NCBI GenBank assembly: GCA_032158295.1
Contig: CM063250.1
Location: forward strand, 2,797,501-2,861,500
Source: Pycnopodia helianthoides
Lineage: Eukaryota > Echinodermata > Asteroidea > Forcipulatida > Asteriidae
DNA length: 64,000 nucleotides
Direction of reading: 5' to 3'
The number at the start of each line of letters is the position of its first letter. Positions within the stretch are counted from its first letter, which is position 1. Both the position numbers and the translations under genes were made by a program. Below the pieces are notes generated by a model. It saw only the letters and a list, made by a program, of their open reading frames with translations. It made no database searches and was not told where the DNA came from. Below are positions 48,501 to 56,508 of this stretch, piece after piece.

Positions 48501-50694
48501 AAAGCAACAAAGATGTTTTCTCATTGCATTATATTTCATTTTACCATTAGACTTGTAGACATGTCGTTTTGTCGCGGTGATAGCGTACCAAGGCTCTCTC
48601 GGAACTATACTCTCGCGAGACTGCTGCTTCGCGCGAGACAACTGCTCTTGCGGACCCATTTTGACCGGAGCCAGCAATATCGCGAGAGCAGTGTAAATCG
48701 CGTGAGAGCATGCACCGCAACTTATCCACAAGTCTATTTCACCATCTGCATGTAGTATTGACACGAATGAAAATAAACTACGGCAATTTAGATCTTTGTT
48801 CAGGCTAATTTTGGTTTAATTGGTTTTTTTTAATGTGTTTTTTTCTCAGACAAGAGGTCTAACGATACTGCAGCTGAGTTTATTGGGATTTCGAGACCAC
48901 ATCGTCTTAAAGCTGCACACTCTTAAAGGTTTGTTTCCTTGTCCTGATTTACCTCCCAAGGTGGTAGCTTCTTTTTTTCAAAATAACGTTTTCTCTATGA
49001 TGCATTATGCATGCTGTTGAGCAACTTTTTTTTGCTACAAAGACACTATGCATAATATAAACTGTTCCTCATTTTGAAATGTACATGCATAAACAAACAC
49101 CATTAACAACAAATTGAACTGAATTCGTAAACAGTTTTCTTCTGAAGTTAAAGGAACTTTACAGAATTGGTTTTTGCTAACAAAACAGTTGCTGGCAGTG
49201 TAAGCACTTTATGTAATCCACCATATACATAAACTGAAAAACCTGTGAAAGTTTGAGATCGATCGGCCATCTGGGTCACGAGAAAATAGTGAAAAACCGA
49301 TTACACATTTGCATGAAATCATATAGTTTCAACGCATGAATAAAAACGCTCACTGAGCGATAAACTCCAATCGGAAAATTAGTTTATTCATTTCTCATAA
49401 AATATGGCATTTTAGACAGAAATATTTCAAGGGATGTTTTCTACTATGATCATCATTAGATCGTGTAAGTTTTATGTAGATAATAATGTGATCAAAAAGT
49501 ATATTTTACAAGTTTTTTTCTTACCAATTCTGTAATGTTCCTTTAAAGTTAATGCTCAGGTATATTTTTGAAATTTTGCACACAAATTTACATTTATATT
49601 TTATTACTATATATAAAGATCGACTTTCCTACAAGATGAGGAAGTCTTTGGGTGAAGACTGCACCCCAAAATGTGGTAAAAAGCAAAAGAATAAGGCTAC
49701 ACCGATCTGCAAAAAAGCTGTTTTATCATTGGCTGTTAATAACGATTTAAAATTTTGAATACAACGCGTTCATTCTTCATTGTTTTCGAAAATACAGATG
49801 CTCTCTCGGCCGATAGGTCCGCTGTTCCCAATGAAATAGTGCAGATGTTACTCCACCTACAGAGCGTACGAGAGAGCGGGTACCCGTCAGAAGAACACCT
49901 CCATATTGAATCGCTGGTTGCCAAGGTGGTATGCCCCTACCTGGGAACGAGGGGGCTTTACTTCGGGGGTGACGAACCTACGGTAGCTGCGAAGATACAG
50001 CCGATGATGTGCGACGCCACACGGAGACGACAAGGCGAGTGATGTTTGGAATTTCTCTTAGGTTATAGTATAACCATTTTTAGTGTGTGGTTATGTTTGA
50101 TAAAAACAATCTCAATATTCCTGCCCATGACTCTCTTGTATGTGTATTTTTGTAATGTCTTTTGAAATACTTTCACCTGTGACTACAAAGTGATAACAAG
50201 TATACAATTTAGACTCTATTTTAAAAGGTTAGGGGTTACGTCAATTTTTTGCATGAAGATCGGCAATAATCACTAGATTTTCAAATAAGTTTTACACTAT
50301 CAGAGAGAGAAAAATGTGGTACAAATTTTCCACTTGATCGTTGTCTCCCAAATGTATTGTATTAGCCTATGAGAAAGACTGTGCTAATGTCGAGACGTGA
50401 GGCCATTATTTTAACCATTTTTTTTGCATTATGTGAACAGAGAACGGCAGAGGGCGCTCTAGGCCAACCAGCTTGCAGTTCACCGAACCGACCGTCACGT
50501 CCAGGTCGACGGACATGCTGTCCTCTCCCATCCACACCCCAACGATCTCACCTCGTGAGCACTCGGCAAGTCTCGGAGCAATCCGAAGGTCACCGAACTC
50601 GCGTCGGAGAGGGAGCCACGTGCTCTCATCGCTGGAAACTCTACTAGAGGACGAGAAGAAACGAACGTACGAAATGACGGACCACGAGTGCTGA
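33274..50694 (+). CDS. PRR5: PRR5/PROTOR-like subunit of mTOR complex 2 (8 exons, whole gene)
   Basis: Eight exons join into a predicted 357-residue protein: 33274-33503, 38490-38565, 39670-39717, 45151-45208, 48393-48484, 48850-48928, 49798-50034 and 50441-50694. The family (PRR5/Protor-1 and PRR5L/Protor-2 in vertebrates) binds Rictor in mTORC2, the kinase complex that phosphorylates AKT, SGK1 and PKC. Recognition rests on colinear motifs: WNS at the exon 1/2 junction, GPKLLASLAKQW (exon 5), LPTLRAIFCPVQ (exon 5), LQLSLLGFRDHI (exon 6), and EIVQMLLHLQSV plus KVVCPYLGTRGL (exon 7). All match the conserved PRR5 core in order. Length is close to the vertebrate proteins (about 370-390). The start ATG is preceded by an in-frame TGA at 33262. 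The tail (exon 8) is Ser/Pro/Arg-rich, as in the family. Two oddities are a phase problem at the exon 2 donor and a GC-AG last intron. The family call is secure; vertebrate PRR5 versus PRR5L orthology cannot be assigned because the split is probably vertebrate-specific. Confidence 0.9.
34906..34984 (+). repeat. 43-bp tandem duplication
   Basis: TTGGATAGCAAAGTATTTGT recurs 43 bp later, followed each time by ATAGATACTATA. In intron 1 of the PRR5-like gene. Confidence 0.8.
35461..35617 (+). repeat. 81-bp tandem duplication
   Basis: ATTCAGAGCTGTTTAGCAGT and ATTCAGGGCTGTTTATCAGT begin two similar units that both end CTTGTTATATCTCAC. In intron 1. Confidence 0.85.
37015..37220. mobile_element. family F element, copy 3
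   Basis: GGGTCAATTCTGACCCGG at the right end and the GACCCATTTCTTGG / CGGGTCCGGTTCAACCTGA interior match the F copies. The left end is degraded. Confidence 0.65.
37238..37595 (+). mobile_element. family B MITE, copy 3
   Basis: TTAAAGGTACACTATTGGTA and CCTGTATAATACCTTTAA ends; central TATCGCGCGCGATAA. Its right end matches B copy 2 rather than copies 1 and 4, so two subfamilies exist. Confidence 0.9.
38065..38457 (+). mobile_element. family A MITE, copy 6 (next to PRR5-like exon 2)
   Basis: Left end intact. Right end decayed to CTGTAATGTGCCCTATAAA. Only about 32 nt separate it from the exon 2 acceptor. Confidence 0.9.
38490..38565 (+). CDS. PRR5: PRR5-like exon 2 (residues 77-102)
   Basis: The exon follows acceptor TTCAATGCAG. 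It encodes VQKKVLSLF...GELDDLNEQ, matching the PRR5 segment that ends in LNEG. Only donor GTTAGG at 38566 keeps the frame with exon 3. The better-looking donor GTATGA at 38571 would add Val-Arg but shifts the frame. The end coordinate is therefore the less certain part. Confidence 0.75.
39670..39717 (+). CDS. PRR5: PRR5-like exon 3 (residues 103-118)
   Basis: This 48-nt exon lies between acceptor GTATTTACAG and donor GTGAGA, in phase 0 at both ends. It encodes GCSEIEIGEFITDYYK, equivalent to the family's ...ELGSFFTEYLQ segment. It is tiny and would be missed by ORF length alone. Confidence 0.8.
39967..40451. mobile_element. element K with ~68-bp inverted ends
   Basis: GTTTAAAGAGGGGGTCGAAG and its inverse-like CCCCTCTTTAAAC bound 485 bp. 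The arms continue through GATAGAGTCCT / AGGACTCTATC. Two TGACGTCA sites lie inside. It sits in intron 3 of the PRR5-like gene. Confidence 0.85.
41806..42050. mobile_element. family F element, copy 4
   Basis: CTCCCGGATCAGAATTGACC left, CAATTCTGACCCGGGAGAG right, with GGGTCAGGCCCC inside. In intron 3. Confidence 0.8.
42998..43036 (+). repeat. (GA)n microsatellite and G-run
   Basis: About 12 GA repeats followed by a G-rich run. Confidence 0.9.
43151..43487 (+). mobile_element. family C MITE, copy 2 (internal deletion)
   Basis: Ends as in copy 1. The section holding the central hairpin is missing: ACTACGGTTATGGACTGTGT joins left and right parts, as in copy 3. Confidence 0.9.
44389..44638. mobile_element. 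family H foldback element with 15-bp target duplication
   Basis: A perfect direct repeat TACTTAGTAAATGTT occurs at 44374-44388 and 44639-44653. Between them two head-to-head arms (44395 onward; inverse ending 44586) read TTTGCGGTAACACCATGTTA. They enclose a 16-bp perfect hairpin CGTTTCGATCAGTATG / CATACTGATCGAAACG. The right tail CATGCAAAGCTTCAAATCC matches the tandem unit at 1-308. Confidence 0.85.
44864..45015. repeat. cluster of TGTCCGAC / GTCGGACA motifs
   Basis: About seven copies in both orientations within 150 bp, for example near 44869, 44890, 44925 (TGTCCGAC) and 44904, 44963, 45008 (GTCGGAC). The cluster ends about 135 nt before PRR5-like exon 4. Confidence 0.6.
45151..45208 (+). 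CDS. PRR5: PRR5-like exon 4 (residues 119-137)
   Basis: A 58-nt exon between acceptor CATACACACAG and donor GTAAGC. It encodes KNLLRRGLDVMYSAIVTED and ends in phase 1. It corresponds to the PRR5 segment NQLLTKGM...RDKIRFYE. The split Gly codon joins to exon 5. Confidence 0.85.
45580..45921 (+). mobile_element. family B MITE, copy 4
   Basis: TTAAAGGCCCTGTAGACTAT ... GTGTACAATACCTTTAA; nearly identical to copy 1. In intron 4. Confidence 0.92.
45922..47035. other. intron 4 sequence
   Basis: No further exon or repeat I can support. Confidence 0.4.
47036..47428 (+). mobile_element. family A MITE, copy 7
   Basis: Intact TTAA ends; one base lost in the left inverted repeat (CAGAATGGTT). In intron 4. 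Confidence 0.93.
48393..48484 (+). CDS. PRR5: PRR5-like exon 5 (residues 138-168)
   Basis: This exon has acceptor TATTTTGCAG and donor GTAAGT. It encodes GPKLLASLAKQW followed by TKFFCEILPTLRAIFCPVQ, the most strongly conserved stretch of the family. Phase 0 at its end. Confidence 0.92.
48850..48928 (+). CDS. PRR5: PRR5-like exon 6 (residues 169-194)
   Basis: This exon has acceptor TTTTTCTCAG and donor GTTTGT. It encodes TRGLTILQLSLLGFRDHIVL and continues to KLHTLK. The family equivalent is VRQLALLHFRNAITL. It ends in phase 1 and joins GAT (Asp) across the intron. Confidence 0.9.
49148..49546 (+). mobile_element. family A MITE, copy 8
   Basis: TTAAAGGAACTTTACAGAAT ... CTGTAATGTTCCTTTAA. In intron 6; the next exon starts 251 nt downstream. 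Confidence 0.93.
49798..50034 (+). CDS. PRR5: PRR5-like exon 7 (residues 195-273)
   Basis: This exon follows acceptor AAAATACAG. It encodes DALSADRSAVPNEIVQMLLH, then LQSVRESGYPSEEHLHIESL and VAKVVCPYLGTRGLYFGGD, a clear match to the family's last conserved block. It ends CAAG before GCGAGT, so the intron begins with GC. Reading through instead reaches a stop two codons later. Confidence 0.9.
50035..50440 (+). other. GC-AG intron 7 of the PRR5-like gene
   Basis: The intron opens CAAG|GCGAGT and closes GAACAG. The only alternative GT near the exon end would break the frame or meet the TGA. GC-AG introns normally have a strong match to U1 at other positions, as seen here. Confidence 0.65.
50355..50415. 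mobile_element. family L fragment before PRR5-like exon 8
   Basis: TATTAGCCTATGAGAAAGAC and GTCGAGACGTGAGGCC resemble the right half of the L element at 23.25-23.30 kb. Confidence 0.5.
50441..50694 (+). CDS. PRR5: PRR5-like exon 8 (residues 274-357 and stop)
   Basis: This terminal coding exon follows acceptor TTATGTGAACAG. It encodes an Arg/Ser/Pro-rich tail with several SP and TP sites (SSPIHTPTISP) and ends ...YEMTDHEC before TGA at 50692. The tail is poorly conserved in the family, so this exon rests on splice phase (phase 1 matches exon 7) and composition. Confidence 0.75.
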
Positions 50695-51921
50695 CGGCGA
50701 ACTTTCAAAATTATTAAAATAACCAATCACACTTTCCCACACGGACTTTGGGATGAGTCGGGCTGGACCCGAAATGAGGCCGATTATCTTGCAAAGAAAA
50801 GTTTGTACCAAAGAGTAACATTGCATTGCATGAAAGTTCTGATGGAGTAAGTGACAACTATTTTTCTAACATGAAAATTATAGTCTCTATTGGCAGGAAA
50901 GCTTGTCTTGTGAGTGGACAGAGTTTGGCGTTGCTTGTGTACAGTTACAATGATGAAGGCAGGCACATCATAAATAGGTAGGCCTATGCCGTTCAAACAA
51001 AACAGTCTACATTCATAGATTTTACGATTGATCAATTATCAATTGGGGCAATGTTCATAAAAACAAACAACTGATCGACTGTCAAAACTTCATGGTGAAT
51101 GGGTGATAAAAAGGAAAGCACTGGCCGGGAATTTAAGGGTTGGTTTAGCATTCATGATCTACTTCATAATTTCAGCCAACAATTGTTTTGCCACTGCAAG
51201 TTCCCACATCGTTTGTTCAGCAGCAGAATTTGCAGCATGAATTTTTGCTAAACAGCTTCGAAAAATAGGCCAAGTACTCCGAGGGAACCATTAGAACTCA
51301 TAGGGGTAGTTCGGACGCTTTATCGGTAAGAGGGACGATGTTTGTTAGAGTTGCCAACTTTGCTATGAATTGGTGATAAATGAATGTGTTTTTATATTGT
51401 TAAGTTGGCAGGCAGAAAAGTGTGATAATTATTTCGAAAATAGGGTCCGTATTCTGTGTGAAGCAAATTCTGTATAGTGAAGGTCGCATTGTGTTCCAGT
51501 TCTTGTAGGCATTCATAAACCGTTGTAAGCAAGCAGGTATTAAGACAATTATCCCAACAACAGTTTCAGATTATGCAAGAAGAAAAGCACGGTGAGCCAG
51601 CTCAGACAAATTTTGAGACTTTCCGGATAAAATCAATAGAGGGGGCAAACCTACTCGTTTTACAAGAACAATCACTATGCAATTTTATTGACCATCAAAA
51701 TTATGAAATTCATCACGATTATGGAAATTATTTCGATGTTCTAGTTTTAAAATACCTATCAGTAAACTTCAGAAACGATTAATTTTCCTGCCATGACTAC
51801 AGTTGATTCTTGGTCCTTTAATAATGAGAAATTTCCTTTATGACGTGTAAATAATTCAGATTGTATTCAAACAAATTATTGTGAACAGAAATGAATGACT
51901 ACTTGTAAATTTTGTGAAGTA

Positions 51922-51927
51922 AATAAA
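51922..51927 (+). terminator. candidate polyadenylation signal of the PRR5-like gene
   Basis: I saw this AATAAA as the first on the + strand after the PRR5-like stop codon, giving a 3' UTR of about 1.2 kb. I saw no feature in 50695-51921 other than unique AT-rich sequence. Confidence 0.4.
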
Positions 51928-53929
51928 GACAAAGTATAACGCGAAGTCGCCTCAGGGTAGAGTTTTTTTGACGTATTATTAGGGACATTCCCCCAAGACA
52001 CCCTTTCAACAGTATGAGAGCAACTAGTTGTGACTAAACGTTCCTCTAGCCTCCGCTCTAGCGGTATGTAACATTACCCGTCAATCATCCAACCTTCAGT
52101 GTCTCGGGTTGAGATTTTGTCGTCTGCCGGGAAAAGTTTTCACCGCTGCTTATGTCGCATACTGCCCTCTTTTGTCAATAATGTGAAATTTGTAAATTCG
52201 GCAGACTTTTTTTTCTCTGGGACCGAGCTGAAAGTCCCATCGTCTTATGTCGGATCAGCTTGGTGGCAGCGGTGTGTAGCCATATGATGTATTTCACTAT
52301 AGGAGGGGGTGGGGCAGGGGCCATGTTTGTCCTCTATTTTGAGGGCACTACATGTCACTGGATCTTTTCGTGGGGGGCACCTGGGCGAATGGAAACATTT
52401 TGGGGGAGAGGAACATGCCCCCCCCCCCACCCCGTGGTAACGCTGTTGATGGATGATGGATGGGGACGACGACCGTATTTCATTGAGTTTTTTTCCAGAC
52501 CGATACTATAAATAATGGAATAACTTGGGGCTTCAGTGAATGTCTGACATGAGGCCAACAGAGAAAAGTGGAATATAGCAGTCGCTCCTCCAATGTGACG
52601 TTTCCCATAGTTAGTTTTGCGATGACAAAAATATCAAGAGGATAACCAGAACTGTAGAACTGACCTTACAAGCTACACAGTCGTTAGAGAAATGAGCAGC
52701 TCGGGAATTCGTGCTGGAGCGAGTCGGAGACAAAATTGGGGGAAAAAAATACCGAGGTCCGCCTCTTGAAATTGTGACCGAGGCTTCCCCTCGTCGATGA
52801 GGTTAAGTGAGGCTGTACCCATACCATAATTGGGTACCACCATGCAAGGAAGAGACGACCAGACTAAACTTGTCCAAGCCTCCGTGTGCGCTGCAAAATC
52901 ATGAATTTATAATAGGGGCATACAACCCCCCCCCCCCCCCCAACAACTCCTATTCGTCACCAAAAACAGAACCTTTAAATATTCCATCTAAAAAAATGTC
53001 GCTGTTAATCTTAATATTTAACTTGACTGCTCTATAAATTGACTGGTTCAGTTCAAGAATACCCTTTTGCTTGACTTCTGAAATCTGCATTGAACATAGA
53101 GGAATGGCTGTTAAACCTTTATCAACCACAACAAATCCCAACTTTTACATAATTACTAAATTGTTTCAAAAAACAGTCCTCAACTTTATTTAGCCTCAAA
53201 TGAAAGCTTCACAATCATATAACTGTAATAAAATATATAATAAAAGTATTTTTAGTGTTTTGATCTTTTTTGGAAAACTGTAAATGCCAACAATAGTTAT
53301 AAAGAAAATAACAACTGAACAGGTTATAAATGTGTGCAATCATTCTTCATCATTTCATAAATCGGAAAGTTTTAAAAAGCTTTCTTTCTGCTTAGTCAGG
53401 GATGAGATTGTATGAAAATGAAAAATCATAAAAATTTGGAAAAACAAGTTCACTCTTTGTGTGGAGATAAAGCCAATAGAATTGGAAGATGTTAAATTGT
53501 GCAGGTTTACAGACTCTCTACATCAATTCAATTAGATATCTGAAGGTTTGGCCACAACAAGGGCCAAGTCTTTTCATTTCTGTGAATTTCGCCTCTGTCA
53601 AGAAAATCTGAATGTGCAGGGTGATCAGTGAAAAATCCTGACATCAGTAAAACTCTTGATAAATCACACACCTGATTATGTAATGAATTCAAATGATAAA
53701 TTAATAAACCACAAGGGCATTTCAAATGATGTCGCAAAATAAACACAGAATCTAGGTTTGCCTTCAACCAAAATACCACTCAAGTCGTTCTTGATCATTT
53801 CAGGGTCTGCTACACAGGGGCAAATTTAAAGTCAACTTGAATGCAACCAACTGCATTGTTTGCAAAAAGGAACGATTTGGTAGCAATCCCCCCCCCCCGC
53901 CAAATTCTTATAGAGTCTTGGTGCCATGC
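51928..53929. other. non-genic stretch
   Basis: Includes G- and C-runs near 52.3-52.4 kb and 52.93 kb. No gene supported. Confidence 0.4.
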
Positions 53930-54125
53930 CACACAAGGTAATTTACAGGCAACCAGCTCCAGGCAATTACCAATAAGAAAATCCATTCACATTTCAGCAT
54001 TCTCATTATTTTCTTAAGGATAGTTAGTTAACAGCTAGAAGAATTTCTCTTGTGCGGTCAAAGTGTTTCTGTTGCATACAGTGTAAGTGGTTACCTCCAA
54101 GTTACCTGCAAATTTGCCTGGTGTG
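53930..54125. mobile_element. family I dispersed element, copy 2
   Basis: AATTTACAGGCAACCAGCTC and GGTTACCTCCAAGTTACCTG match the 841-1042 copy in order and spacing. Confidence 0.6.
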
Positions 54126-55142
54126 GACTTTTACTATCCCAAATTAAACAATGTGAAATGTGAAAAGTTAATTTTTTTTTCTTCTTGAAGCAGAACTGGT
54201 TGCGTGTAAATGGGAGACTTTTGACGCTAGATGGCAGCAGACATACCAGATAAAAGTCCATGCATTGTTTGCGTAGTTCTAAGCAAGCGCCGTTGCTGAG
54301 AACAATGGATTTACCTAATAAGTCTGCTGCCACCTAGCATCCCAAAAGTCCCCCATTGCCTCCTGTGACACAACCCTTAACTTTAACTTTGCAGTGGTCG
54401 AGGGCATACTTAATTTCAATAGCTCATACTCCTGACGATGCAATAAAGTCAATAAAAATGATAATGTAGTGATGATTGGATTGGTTTGGCAAGATTATCA
54501 TAATCACATAATGTAATATAGTTTAACATGATTAAAGACAAAATTTTGTCAAAAATTTAAGGACAAAATTTAACTATTTATGGAATTTAAAGGTAATATT
54601 TGAAGTCTTACTAACATAAAAACATGTAACTGGATGTTAAGAAACCTGATTTAAAACAAACTGTGAATATAATTTTGAAAGGAAAACATAATTTTTGTTG
54701 AATATATGGATAATACTAACATTAGTATGTTTATAAAAATACTTGTCTTTATGTTTTTAGGTAAATGGTGAAAAGTTCCACAACTATTTGATTGGGAAAA
54801 CTTTTAAAATGTAACTTCAACACATTGTTAAAAACAACAATAACAATATTCAAACTCATAACCTTGAGTTAATAGCTTTGAATAATGTCTGGTACAGTGA
54901 CTTAATCTATCATAATTTACTACTTATATTTGATTCCTCAGACTGATCGAGACAGTTGCTATGTCTCTTGGTTCTGGACAATTCTGAATGACCATGTAAG
55001 GCACAATGGTACCAGGGTTCGCTCATCTGGAGGTTGCTATACAAAGCTTGCCCTGAACCATTTGACATAGCAACTGTCCCATTAGTCCAAGAAATTGAAA
55101 TTTAAGCAGTAACTTGTGACTTAGCAAGTCATTGTACCAGAC
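54126..55142. other. non-genic stretch between PRR5-like and Dmrt1-like 3' ends
   Basis: A local inverted pair GATGGCAGCAGAC / TCTGCTGCCACCTAGCATC (54229-54342) is present. Otherwise unique AT-rich sequence with two AATAAA at 54442 and 54451. Confidence 0.4.
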
Positions 55143-55148
55143 TTTATT
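55143..55148 (-). terminator. candidate polyadenylation signal of the Dmrt1-like gene
   Basis: AATAAA on the - strand lies about 125 nt beyond the putative exon 4 stop. I saw no nearer one on that strand after exon 3. Confidence 0.35.
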
Positions 55149-55271
55149 CAAATATAACTCGCAAATGGCTTATTGAAACTTTCTTTGGCTATTTTGTTTG
55201 AGCCCATCCCCCACCCATCTCAGAAGCCCTAACCTTGGGCGTGTCACTGAAGAGAGGTGACCTTTTTTCCC

Positions 55272-55418
55272 CTAGCTCTTATCCTGAGGATGCCCTTGAG
55301 GAAACAGAGCATGCTGAAGGGGAATGAAAGATTTCGCCTGAGTTAGTGAAGAGTTGACTGGAAGGGGATGGAAGTCTGACATGGTGGACGGAGGAGACGG
55401 AAATCCTTGGAGCACGTC
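55272..55418 (-). CDS. possible Dmrt1-like exon 4 (frame unresolved)
   Basis: Acceptor ATATTTACAG lies at 55420-55419. The most protein-like frame begins DVLQGFPSPPSTMSDFHPLP and runs 48 residues to TAG at 55274-55272. Its Ser/Pro/Gln/Phe composition matches exon 3. It needs a phase-0 join, whereas the visible exon 3 donor (55941) is phase 2, which would give a 24-residue tail ending at 55343. Either an unseen donor, an extra exon or a one-base sequence error could explain this. Confidence 0.35.
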   Translation of the reverse strand, partial: DVLQGFPSPPSTMSDFHPLPVNSSLTQAKSFIPLQHALFPQGHPQDKS

Positions 55419-55882
55419 CTGTAAATATAAAGAGAATTAAATCTTCACTGTGAATTCTTGGAGTAGGTTGGGTGTAAAGGAATCAACAATCTCAATCTCA
55501 TTTTGTATCCCTTCCTCTTTGTTCTCAACAAAACAAACTAATCTCACTTTGCCAGCGGCAGCACCGGACTTGTTAATCGGGGGGGGGGGGGGTCAAACAA
55601 TGATCTTTAATGTAATTCTGTATTGCTGAAAAAGCATTGACTTGCCACAATGATGGACTTCCACCAGCGATATTCTTGAGATGGGGTAACTGGAACATAT
55701 ATTTGCATTAATGTGGGTGCAATGATTTGGGGTTAAATTAAGTTTCGGTCATCAGAGAAAAAATTAAGGTGGAAAATGGGAGGGGGGGGGGCAAAGAAAG
55801 TAACTAGGGAAAATTTCCCCCCACCCTCTGGCCCCCACCCCAGTAGCGCCGCCACAGAACTGATTTGAGTGTTACATTGGTA

Positions 55883-56508
55883 TTAAATAGGCCTAGCTAT
55901 TAATATTGCCAAGCTCAGTAATCCTTTGTTTCTAGCATACCTCTGAGCAACAGGATTTCTGTCAATAGTAGTTGACGCCTGGCAATCTTGACCCATGCCA
56001 TCAGTCCCACTGGGTCCTCCCTCCTCCCTGGCCATGTCTAAGACATCCTCATCCAAGCTATCGTCTGCCCCTGATGAGGAGCTCTGGTGGTTGAGAGGAA
56101 TAAAGGTGCTCTGGATCCCGTTGCAGTAGCCAAACTCATTCCCGATGCTGTTATCTCGCAGTCGTTGCTGCTGTATCTGGTGCTGCAGATGGAGCTGCCG
56201 CTGATAGGCCAGATACTCTGTCGAGAACACCTGATTGGGTGAGAACTTCGCCGCATTAATCATCAAGGGGAACGACCCGTGGCTGTCGTTGTAGACGGCG
56301 AAGGGTGTCATTGGACCGAAGGTGCTGCCATGCTGGAATCCTGTGCCGAAGACGGAGGATTGTGTTTCCGCCGAATCAATGGCAGAGAAAGTGTGATTCT
56401 CACTGCAGTTTATATCGGTTGGGGAGGATGCAGCGCTGCTGTTGGTCTGCCACTGTGACTGGAAGCTGGGGTGAGGGTTGGGTGAAAAGTTGTGCATTTG
56501 GGTATTTC
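55883..56508 (-). CDS. Dmrt1: Dmrt1-like exon 3 (C-terminal region)
   Basis: Follows acceptor CCTATTAG; phase 1 joins exon 2 to give [18 protein letters not shown]. The region is rich in Ser, Gln, Asn and Phe, including a Gln-rich stretch QHQIQQQR. It reads to a TAA at 55885-55883, but the last residues ([12 protein letters not shown]) look non-coding. A donor AG|GTATGC at 55940 suggests the exon really ends at 55941. Confidence 0.8.

Noticed and set aside
52240..52440. G-rich ORFs near 52.3 kb
   Set aside because: Low-complexity GGGG/CCCC sequence with frames on both strands; no motif.
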